DNA of 64,000 bases from JBDGYW01 sp964518955. GTDB lineage: Bacteria; Gemmatimonadota; Gemmatimonadetes; Gemmatimonadales; GWC2-71-9. Made by a program: the position numbers and the translations under genes. Below, piece after piece: positions 52,988-60,473 of the stretch (positions within the stretch are counted from its first letter, which is position 1; every line of letters begins with the position of its first letter). The stretch covers positions 26,695-90,694 of the forward strand of contig CAZFHS010000024.1 in assembly GCA_964518955.1 (NCBI GenBank), in the 5' to 3' direction. The notes beneath the pieces are model-generated. The model saw only the letters and a program-made list of their open reading frames with translations. It was not told where the DNA came from and did not search any database.

Positions 52988-53581
52988 CTACGTGAATAGC
53001 AGTCTACAGAGCATAGCCCAGGTTTCGGTAATCTGCTCCTCGAGGTCTGGTGGAGCGGCGTTGGATAAGCTGCGTTCGTGCATCAAGGCCAGTAGGCTCC
53101 CTTGAATCACCCGGGCGGCCTCTTCGCTCGAAATCCCCTGCCTGAGGCGCCCCAGTTCATACAGCTCACCTACACGCCCGCGCACGAATTCCAAGCTTCG
53201 GCGCCGCCATGAACGGATTCTATCCTTCCCTTCTTCTCCGGCGGCGTGCGCGAGTTCGTTTGAGAACACCAGGCGCCCAACCGCCCCACCCGCCCCGACG
53301 ACAGCCGCCCGGTGTCGGAAGAAAAACTCGAGCCGCGACAGAGGATCTGCGTCGGGCGAATCCGGGATGGGAAACAATGCTTCTTCAACTCGGTCAATGG
53401 CCGCAAGGACAATTTCCCGCTTACTCGCGAAATGGCGGAAGATGGATCCGTCGGCGATGCCGACGCGATCAGCTACAGCCTTCGCTGTGAAGCAGCCAAG
53501 GCCACGCTCCGCGATTACGTCCAACGCGGCCTCGGCTATCTGACGTCGACGAACGTCGGTCCTTTCATACTCCTTCGCCAT
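52988..53581 (-). CDS. TetR-family transcriptional regulator
   Basis: 197 residues from ATG 53581. N-terminal helix-turn-helix RRQIAEAALDVIAERGLGC, then AKAVADRVGIADGSIFRHFA, is standard for TetR; the C-terminal ligand domain is helical and divergent. It starts 4 bp after the DUF2202 gene and is transcribed with it. A perfect 16-bp palindrome at the promoter of that operon is the likely binding site, giving autoregulation. Ligand unknown. Confidence 0.92.
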   Translation of the reverse strand: MAKEYERTDVRRRQIAEAALDVIAERGLGCFTAKAVADRVGIADGSIFRHFASKREIVLAAIDRVEEALFPIPDSPDADPLSRLEFFFRHRAAVVGAGGAVGRLVFSNELAHAAGEEGKDRIRSWRRRSLEFVRGRVGELYELGRLRQGISSEEAARVIQGSLLALMHERSLSNAAPPDLEEQITETWAMLCRLLFT

Positions 53582-53585
53582 GGTT

Positions 53586-54218
53586 CTACGGACGACCGCA
53601 ACGCTCCCTGGAAGTGGTGATTATGTCGTTCACGTCGGCTTGTGAAATGTATTGCGCGTCATACCCAACATCCCGCATCTCGAGCTGCGACACGAACGCG
53701 CGCATGTGATTACGTGAACCGCATATCAGCGACTCGTACATTGTCAGCACGTCAGCGTCGTCAGTGCGTTCGATCATCTCTGCGATATCCTTGATATCCA
53801 AGTCCTCCACTGTAGCGCCTACGGTGAGCGCGTCTAACTCGGAGGTTTCGCCCAACGCAATCAGTTCGGCGAACAGTGAAGCAAGACTCGAGTCGGTGAA
53901 GATTCCTACTCTATCGTCCACAACTGGATCGGTGATCTCGTTAGCGTCGAGGAGGTATTTCACACGGTCCATGTGCACCTGCTCGGACCGGGAAATGTTC
54001 AAAAAAACCGGCAAACCCCAGCGTTCGCCGAGTTCGATGTACACGTCTCGGGCGAGTTTCTCCTCTTCTCTGAGGAAACGGAGATCACTCGCGACCTGAG
54101 CTGTGACTGCGGTTTCGTCGACCAACGGGTCTGTCAATTGAGCAGTGTCTGGACCAGTGCCGCAGGCAGGAGGTGCCAGAACGAGAATCGCCCAAGCGAG
54201 CGGGGCGTAATGAGACAT
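53586..54218 (-). CDS. DUF2202 ferritin-like lipoprotein
   Basis: 210 residues from ATG 54218 with AAGGAGG upstream. Lipobox LAPPAC near residue 19. The family features are EEKLARDVYIELGERWGLPVF, SRSEQVHMDRVKYLLD and YESLICGSRNHMRAFVSQLE, with Glu/His residues placed like the di-iron ligands of ferritin-like proteins. Function in the family is unknown; metal or oxidative-stress roles have been suggested from the fold. It forms a two-gene operon with a TetR regulator. Confidence 0.85.
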   Translation of the reverse strand: MSHYAPLAWAILVLAPPACGTGPDTAQLTDPLVDETAVTAQVASDLRFLREEEKLARDVYIELGERWGLPVFLNISRSEQVHMDRVKYLLDANEITDPVVDDRVGIFTDSSLASLFAELIALGETSELDALTVGATVEDLDIKDIAEMIERTDDADVLTMYESLICGSRNHMRAFVSQLEMRDVGYDAQYISQADVNDIITTSRERCGRP

Positions 54219-54247
54219 TTTGTACCTCCTTCTTTCAGATCAAGCAA

Positions 54248-54292
54248 GCAAGTACTTACTTGCATCTTACGTGGCGAACCGAGTTTTGTCAA
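54248..54292 (-). promoter_or_regulatory. DUF2202-tetR promoter with palindromic operator
   Basis: Minus strand: TTGACA (54292-54287), 17-base spacer, TAAGAT (54269-54264), a near-consensus sigma-70 promoter. Immediately downstream, covering the expected start site, lies the perfect palindrome GCAAGTA-CT-TACTTGC (54248-54263), a TetR-type operator by shape and position. An extra half-site-like CAAGCAAG repeat extends it on the gene side. Confidence 0.8.
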
Positions 54293-54405
54293 CGGCGCTG
54301 GAGCGAGACTGGGTCGAACCCGTTTCTAGGTAGACTACGCAGCCGAATGCCATTACTGTGAGATGTCCAGCACGACCTGAGAGCAAAGGGAAAAGAATCG
54401 CGCCA

Positions 54406-54633
54406 GTGGCTATAGTCACGATTTCAAGAGGGTCTTACAGCAAAGGCAGGGAGATCGCCGAAGGGGTCGCGAAAAGGCTGCGCTACGAATGTGTGTCGCG
54501 CGACGTTTTGTTGGAAGCATCGGAACAGTTCAATGTCCCGGAGATCAAACTCGTCCGGGCCCTGCATGACACGCCGAACACCCTCGAGCGCTTCATCCAC
54601 GAACCCGGCCACCACACAACGGGCGTCTGGTAG
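54406..54633 (+). pseudogene. Truncated cytidylate-kinase-like protein
   Basis: 75 residues from GTG 54406; other starts upstream in frame are possible. VAIVTISRGSYSKGREIAEG is the P-loop-like beginning of the cytidylate kinase-like family, and the next 40 residues (CVSRDVLLEASEQFNVPEIK, LVRALHD) also match. The frame ends after FIHEPGHHTTGVW, where the full family continues for roughly another 130-150 residues. The remainder is not seen in any frame, because a Ser/Thr kinase gene begins at once (stop TAG and start GTG share one base). It is probably a deletion scar, now a short leader to the kinase. Confidence 0.7.
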
Positions 54634-56738
54634 TGAGAGACGAGATCCGTAGTACGCTAGACAAGGCACTGGGCGACCAGTATTCCATTATCCGCCTCCT
54701 CGGACGCGGCGGAATGGGTGCCGTATATCTGGCGCAGGACATGGTGCTCGACAGAACGGTTGCTATCAAGGTTCTTCCGCCCGAGGTAGCCACGCCGATT
54801 GGAAAGGAGCGTTTCCGCCGCGAAGCGCAGACGGCGGCAAAGCTCAACCACCCCAACATCGTACCGCTCCACGCATTTGGTGAAGTGGACGACATGCTGT
54901 ACCTCGTGATGAACTTTGTGAGGGGCGGATCTCTCTCCGATGTGCTCAGGACTCAGGGTCGCCTGCCGGCCAATACCGTGCGCGAGATCCTCGTTGCAAT
55001 CGTAGACGCACTCGACTACGCCCATCGCCAAGGGGTGATTCACCGGGACATCAAACCCGACAACATCCTGATCGACGAGGAAACGGGGCGCCCGATGTTG
55101 ACCGACTTTGGCATTGCCAAGGGCGGCGCGTCAGGCAGCACGCTCACCGCACTGGGCATGCCCCTTGGCACACCTTTCTATATGTCTCCTGAACAGGCTT
55201 CGGGCGAAGTGGGCATTGACGGTCGCAGCGATCTCTACTCTCTGGGTATCACGTCCTACCAACTGCTGTCCGGGAAACTACCCTTCAGCGAGGGTCTCCC
55301 CCAGGACATATTGGCCCAACACGTCACCAAGAAACCACCGCCGCTCAAGAAACTCGCTCCTAACGTTCCAGAGGACCTTGCGACTTCGGTTATGCGCTGT
55401 CTCGCCAAGGCACCGCATGAACGCTGGCGTGACGCAGGGCAGCTGCGAAATGCTTTACAGCACGGTCACGCCGGTTTGGTGGAAAAACGCACTTGGTTCG
55501 ACGGCTTGCTGCTCGGCAGAATTGCACCAACGGCGTGGATTGTGATGGTGATGATGAGCCTCGCGTCGGCCACAAATACGGGACCGACAGCGGAGCCCCT
55601 CGAATTCTACGGCCTCGACCACTTCCTGGTTCCGGTCACGGTAATCGGGCCGCTCATTCTTTTTGCTTTGCTGGCTCTTCCTATTTTGGGGCTAGTGTTG
55701 GCTCAGGTGAAGCGGGCCGGATGGTCGTGGACGTACGTTGTCCGGATGCTGCTACGCCAGCCGGGTTGGTGGCGGGGCTGGTATCCGGCACCGTTGCGTC
55801 ATCCGGCAACCGCTGACATCTGGAAGCGGTTGCCTCTCGGTCACAAGTTCCTCTACACAGCATTCGACGTAACCCTTTTCGTCATTCTCTTCACCATACT
55901 GCCCGCCACAGCCTTGCTCGTCGCGGCCACCCCCGAGGCCCTCGAAGCTTATCCGAGTCTCTATTGGCCGTTCATCGGTGAGATTCTCAGCTCCAGCCCT
56001 GGAGCGAGAGGGATGGACGAGTCGTTGGCGTTGTGGCTCTGCGTGTTCGCGTATGTCGGCGCCCTCGTCTGGGCGAAAAGACGCGGGTTGAGCCTGGGTG
56101 AAGCTCATTACGTTGCCAGTGCGCGCGCCCTCGCTCCCACACACGAAGCACTGACATTCTGGAAGAGACCTCACGTCTCGGTGATCCTTGCCGCCGCACA
56201 GACGAGTTCGAGCGAGACCCAATCGGTACCTCAGACGCCCAAGCAACACGTCGAGCAGATCAAGCGAGCCGTGTCGGCGGAGTCGGAAAGGTTGGGAGAC
56301 CTGGCCGGAAGGATCGTAAGCACGGTAGACAGTCTCGTCGAGCAAATCCGTGAACTCGACGATGAGATCGAGTCACTGGAACGCAACGCGGACAGCGAGC
56401 AGATGGCAAAATTGCTGGGCAAACTGGATGGTGTGACGGCCGCCGACTTGAACTCCGACACCGACCAACAAATGCACGAGCTGTTGTCCAGTCAATTTCA
56501 GCTATTGAAGCGCGTGGCGGACCAGTTGGAGGCGGCAACCAAACAGCGGTCCACGCAGATGGCGCTGCTCACTGCCCTCTGGCGCGAGATGGATGGACTG
56601 CAGGGCAATAGCGCGAATAATGCTGGAGACATCGATACGATCCTCGAGAAGATACGATCGCTCTGTGGTGAGATTGAACGTGCTGAAAACTCCACGATCG
56701 CGAGCGACCGGACAGCTCGCCCAGCCGAGTCTACATGA
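54633..56738 (+). CDS. Ser/Thr protein kinase with multi-pass membrane domain and C-terminal coiled coil
   Basis: 701 residues from GTG 54633. Kinase domain about 17-275 with LLGRGGMGAVYLAQD, VAIKVLPPEV, HRDIKPDNILI, LTDFGIAKGG and LGTPFYMSPEQ all intact. Instead of a TPR or TolB domain there are about five hydrophobic helices between 290 and 490 (FLVPVTVIGPLILFALLALP, LFVILFTILPATALLVA, LCVFAYVGALVWA), and the end is a helical, glutamate-rich coiled coil (SLVEQIRELDDEIESLERNAD). The membrane part is not one I recognise. The second such kinase of the window. Confidence 0.9.
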   Translation: MRDEIRSTLDKALGDQYSIIRLLGRGGMGAVYLAQDMVLDRTVAIKVLPPEVATPIGKERFRREAQTAAKLNHPNIVPLHAFGEVDDMLYLVMNFVRGGSLSDVLRTQGRLPANTVREILVAIVDALDYAHRQGVIHRDIKPDNILIDEETGRPMLTDFGIAKGGASGSTLTALGMPLGTPFYMSPEQASGEVGIDGRSDLYSLGITSYQLLSGKLPFSEGLPQDILAQHVTKKPPPLKKLAPNVPEDLATSVMRCLAKAPHERWRDAGQLRNALQHGHAGLVEKRTWFDGLLLGRIAPTAWIVMVMMSLASATNTGPTAEPLEFYGLDHFLVPVTVIGPLILFALLALPILGLVLAQVKRAGWSWTYVVRMLLRQPGWWRGWYPAPLRHPATADIWKRLPLGHKFLYTAFDVTLFVILFTILPATALLVAATPEALEAYPSLYWPFIGEILSSSPGARGMDESLALWLCVFAYVGALVWAKRRGLSLGEAHYVASARALAPTHEALTFWKRPHVSVILAAAQTSSSETQSVPQTPKQHVEQIKRAVSAESERLGDLAGRIVSTVDSLVEQIRELDDEIESLERNADSEQMAKLLGKLDGVTAADLNSDTDQQMHELLSSQFQLLKRVADQLEAATKQRSTQMALLTALWREMDGLQGNSANNAGDIDTILEKIRSLCGEIERAENSTIASDRTARPAEST

Positions 56739-56773
56739 CCTGATCGGGCACGTGCGTGCGGTCAAGAAAAACT

Positions 56774-58420
56774 CTAGCCGCGGTCAACACTCAGGTGTTC
56801 CACGACACAATTTACAACTCCACCAGCGGCCGCGGTTTCAGCGTCAATGACAAATGTGGCTCCTGCCTCTTCCAGGGATTCCACATCAACTGCATAACGC
56901 GCCCGAGCAATGATCCGGACTTCGGGGGCAACACTCCGGCATGCCGCGATCGCACGGACTGTTGCTTCGTGGTCGTTTATTGAGATCACGAACAAGCTGG
57001 CGTGTGCCGCGCCGACATGCTCCAGAATCTCCACGCTCGTCACGTCTCCGAAGAACGCGGTTTCTGTCTGTCGGGCTGCGTTGTTGACGTTGTCGATATT
57101 GAGATCGACGATTATGAACGGGACGCCACGTTCTTGGAGCATTTCGGCCACCGACTGACCGGTCAATCCGTATCCTGCAACGATGACGTGATGCCTTAGC
57201 TTCTCAGCATCGGGTGGGTCGGCCAGCAGGCGACCGCAAAACACACGACGCACCAGTTTCACGTTTGCGATCTCATCTGCCAACCGGGGCCCGAGAGTAA
57301 TCACGAACGGAGTGACGAGCATTGAGAGTATCACAGCTACAGTGAGGTTACCGGCGAATGCCGGATCCAGAAGCCCTGTACCATCAGCCGCACGCAGCAA
57401 AACAAACGAAAACTCCCCCACCTGACAGAGGGCGACACTAGTGAGGATACACGGCCGCAAGGGCAGCTTCATGACCGTGGCGGTCAGGAAGACAATTGCG
57501 AATTTGCCGAGCACGATCGCGAGTAGAAGGCCGAGAATAGGAATCGCGTACTGCAACACAGTCTGCGCGTCGAGAAGCATACCGATGGAGACGAAAAAGA
57601 TACTGGCAAGCACCTCACGCAAGGGCACGAGGTCGGAGAACACCTGCTGCCTGTATTTACCGCTCGCAACCACCAAGCCGGCGAGAAACGCGCCCAACGC
57701 GAGTGAGATACCGGCGAGCGACACGGCCCATGCGGTCCCCAGGCCAACCAGGAAGACGGAGAGGACGAACAGATCGCGCTGGCGAGTGGCCGCAACCACA
57801 TCGAAGAGGCGGGGGACCACCTTCCTCGCCGCCACGAGCACTCCGGTGAGGACACCGACGGCTGTCAGCAGCGTCACAAACGCGTTCGTCGCACTCCCCT
57901 GCGCGGTAGCCAGCAACGGAATGATGAGTACCATCGGCACAACGCACAGATCCTGAAAGACGAGAATGCCGAGAGCGAGTCGCCCGTGTGGCGATTCGAG
58001 TTCTCCCCGCGCCGACAATCCTCGAAGAACTATGGCGGTGCTGGATATTGCGATGATGCAACCAATGAGTACCGCTGAGCGCACATTTACGCCGAGTAGA
58101 GCACAGATGCCGACAACCGCCAGAATTGTCGCACCGACCTGGATGGTGCCGCCGACCGCGATTGCACGCCAGAGTCCTCGGATACGCTCCAATGATAGCT
58201 CGAGGCCGATGCCGAAGAGCAAGAGCACGACCCCCAATTCGGCAATTACCTCTACGTGGTGAATATCCGCCACGAGACCCAGGGCGTTTGGGCCGACGAG
58301 GGCGCCAGCCACGATGAATCCAGCGATCGAAGGAATTCGAAAACGTCGCAGCAGAACTACAGCAGCCACGGCCGCGGCGAGGATGATGACGAACTCACGC
58401 AAGAAAGACAGATCTGTCAT
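56774..58420 (-). CDS. Kef-type monovalent cation:proton antiporter (CPA2) with TrkA-N domain
   Basis: 548 residues from ATG 58420. Twelve to thirteen hydrophobic helices in residues 1-385 with FGIGLELSLERIR, IIAISSTAIVLRGL and ALGILVFQDLCVVPMVLIIP, the CPA2 core. A cytosolic TrkA-N domain follows (about 410-530: HHVIVAGYGLTGQSVAEML, then FFGDVTSVEILEH), which binds nucleotide to gate transport. No TrkA-C domain. It begins 13 bp after the half-size exchanger gene and likely shares its transcript. Expected role: potassium or sodium efflux and pH control. Confidence 0.92.
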   Translation of the reverse strand: MTDLSFLREFVIILAAAVAAVVLLRRFRIPSIAGFIVAGALVGPNALGLVADIHHVEVIAELGVVLLLFGIGLELSLERIRGLWRAIAVGGTIQVGATILAVVGICALLGVNVRSAVLIGCIIAISSTAIVLRGLSARGELESPHGRLALGILVFQDLCVVPMVLIIPLLATAQGSATNAFVTLLTAVGVLTGVLVAARKVVPRLFDVVAATRQRDLFVLSVFLVGLGTAWAVSLAGISLALGAFLAGLVVASGKYRQQVFSDLVPLREVLASIFFVSIGMLLDAQTVLQYAIPILGLLLAIVLGKFAIVFLTATVMKLPLRPCILTSVALCQVGEFSFVLLRAADGTGLLDPAFAGNLTVAVILSMLVTPFVITLGPRLADEIANVKLVRRVFCGRLLADPPDAEKLRHHVIVAGYGLTGQSVAEMLQERGVPFIIVDLNIDNVNNAARQTETAFFGDVTSVEILEHVGAAHASLFVISINDHEATVRAIAACRSVAPEVRIIARARYAVDVESLEEAGATFVIDAETAAAGGVVNCVVEHLSVDRG

Positions 58421-58433
58421 AGGTCGTTACAAG

Positions 58434-58961
58434 CTACAGGGCCTGCGCCGAGAAGTCGAAACCCCAACGCAGCATCGCAATCGCAACGAGTGCGGCCCCC
58501 TCGAGCCGCGATAAGCGCCATCCCGAGCGCAAAAAAACCAAAACCAGGAACACCATTCCGCAGAGCGCTGCCAGGGATACGCGTGCTATCGGGTCGACTC
58601 CAAGAGGCCGGAGCATCCCCGCGAGCCCCAGCATCCCGAGCAGATTGAAAATGTCGCTCCCGATCAAGTTGCCGGCGCTGATCGCGTAGCGCCCCTTGAA
58701 AACTCCAGACAGGCTCGTGGCCATCTCGGTAGCCGAAGTTCCGGCCGCAACGATAGTCACACCGATTTCCCACTCACTCACGCCAAAGCCACGCGAGAGC
58801 GCGGCCGCAGACTCTACTAGTAAGTGGGACCCGCCGATGATGCAAGCCAATCCGATCGCTAGCGTCGAATTTGCTGGGGAGCGATCTGGCGCTCGATGCG
58901 CTGGATCAGCTTCTGTGGCTATGGCTCTCTCGTTCTTCCCATGGTGGACTCCCTCCTCCAT
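58434..58961 (-). CDS. Half-size Ca2+/Na+ exchanger-like protein (CaCA family)
   Basis: 175 residues from ATG 58961. One complete alpha repeat is present: GGSHLLVESAAALSRGFGVSE, IGVTIVAAGTSATEMATSLS and ISAGNLIGSDIFNLLGMLG, then three more hydrophobic helices. YrbG-type exchangers have two such repeats (about 325 residues). The first repeat is absent; the sequence before the alpha region is a polar 30-residue lead and the upstream 180 bp hold no membrane-helix frame. It could be a remnant, or a homodimerising half-transporter, as a few CaCA relatives are thought to be. Upstream of the antiporter in one operon. Confidence 0.75.
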   Translation of the reverse strand: MEEGVHHGKNERAIATEADPAHRAPDRSPANSTLAIGLACIIGGSHLLVESAAALSRGFGVSEWEIGVTIVAAGTSATEMATSLSGVFKGRYAISAGNLIGSDIFNLLGMLGLAGMLRPLGVDPIARVSLAALCGMVFLVLVFLRSGWRLSRLEGAALVAIAMLRWGFDFSAQAL

Positions 58962-59141
58962 AGAAATGCGCCGTTTGCTACGAGCAGCGCACTACCGACT
59001 GCCGCGTAGTCAGACTTTTGAGAGTCATCCAAAGCTCGCGGGCTCCTGATACGCACACCCCAACCTCGGATGAGGACGGCCCTGGCATACCGCAACCACA
59101 TTGAGTTGACAATGCCCTCGCGAGACGCGGTCCGGCCGCCG

Positions 59142-60305
59142 TTACCTCCCGCCCCTCAGCCTCTCCAACCAGGTTTGCGCGGGCACCATGTTCGGTTCAC
59201 GTTGGAGACACTCCTCGTAGTACCGGATGGCCGTGGTAGTATCGCCCATCACCCGGTGGAGATTCGCGAGCTGCCAGGGGCCGTCGAGCGCGTACGGGTG
59301 CATCTCCACGAGGTGATGAAGGACATCCAAGGCCGACTCATATTCCCCCCTGTCGGTCAACCGAGCTCCCGCCTGGGTGAGGATGTGGCTGGGAGGGTCA
59401 ATGGTGAACCCAAGGCTCTGTGAAACTGCGTCGTAGTGATAGCGGATTTCCTCCCATCCTGAAACATTCTCGACGTCAGGGAAGGGGTAGTCCCGGAACA
59501 AGTCTAAAAGCGCGGACCGTGCTTCGACCGGCGCCAGGAAGAACGGCCAATCCGTTTTGATGTCGATGCGCCAACGGAAACTCTCCACCGCGTTCTGCTC
59601 CAGGTTTGTTCTCAGCGCCTCCAGCATCCCCATGTCCCAACGGTCGTCCGACGCGCCATGACTCACCGCGAAATACTTACCCCCCGCATCTGAGTTGGAA
59701 GCGTATTCCCCCAGGTCGCCACAAAGGGATCGCTGCGGAAAGTCGAATCGGCAGGGGTCGTTGAGAATGAAGGCCTGGAAGTTCTCCGCCGACTCCAGCA
59801 GCGTGTATACGCCAAACACGGCGGCGGCCTGTGGGCCGACCATTACCCTGTAAGGTTTGGTCCTGTACTCTGCCTCGACGAAAGGGAAAACCTCCTGCCG
59901 AAGTGCCTGGAGGAACCGGTCCGCATGGCCTTCCTCGCCCGCTCGGTCTTCTGAACGGGGCCAAGGCAGGAGGTCGCGGTAGCGGTAAGTGTTCTGCACC
60001 CCCACGAGGATCATTGGCGGGATCCTATCAATCGACAGATGGTACAGGTCGTTCACCAGCTGGGAGAAATACCCCTCCACCCAATCGGAATAAAAGAGAT
60101 ACACGACTGGATAGGAGGCTTCTGTTGATTCATACCCCCGGGGAAGATGGACTTGGAGAACCCGGTCCTCTCCCAGGATCTGCGAGTACAGCACCCGGTA
60201 CGCACCGAGCGTGATGGGGTCGTTGTCGGTCTGGGCGCTGCCTTTACCAGAGATGGCCGTGAGGGAGACGACCGCGATGAGCGCACCTTGGATGATCTGT
60301 TTCAT
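59142..60305 (-). CDS. Exported esterase-fold protein with TPR tail, probably lacking the catalytic serine
   Basis: 387 residues from ATG 60305, with GGGAAGGT 4 bases before; an ATG at 60326 is less supported. Signal peptide KQIIQGALIAVVSLTAISG. An alpha/beta-hydrolase of the Fes/esterase-D-like type follows (REDRVLQVHLPRGYESTEA-like strand region, YPVVYLFYSDWVEG, VEAEYRTKPYRVMVG). At the nucleophile elbow, where GHSxGG is expected, the sequence is VGPQAAAVFGVY, with Gln for Ser. The last 80 residues form two TPRs (ALDVLHHLVEMHPYALDGP, AIRYYEECLQREPNMVP). Perhaps a binding rather than hydrolytic protein. Confidence 0.75.
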   Translation of the reverse strand: MKQIIQGALIAVVSLTAISGKGSAQTDNDPITLGAYRVLYSQILGEDRVLQVHLPRGYESTEASYPVVYLFYSDWVEGYFSQLVNDLYHLSIDRIPPMILVGVQNTYRYRDLLPWPRSEDRAGEEGHADRFLQALRQEVFPFVEAEYRTKPYRVMVGPQAAAVFGVYTLLESAENFQAFILNDPCRFDFPQRSLCGDLGEYASNSDAGGKYFAVSHGASDDRWDMGMLEALRTNLEQNAVESFRWRIDIKTDWPFFLAPVEARSALLDLFRDYPFPDVENVSGWEEIRYHYDAVSQSLGFTIDPPSHILTQAGARLTDRGEYESALDVLHHLVEMHPYALDGPWQLANLHRVMGDTTTAIRYYEECLQREPNMVPAQTWLERLRGGR

Positions 60306-60473
60306 GTCGACCTTCCCAATGGACAAAGAGTGGCGTCGCCGACGTTCACGGTGCTGCTACCCCTGTTGTCCGGGATCGTTCAGAACGCGGAACGAAAAGA
60401 GGCGGGGATCTCAATGTGAGCAGCGGCGTACTTGGATTCTGGTGAGCGCCCATAGTGGATGACGGCAGCGTCA

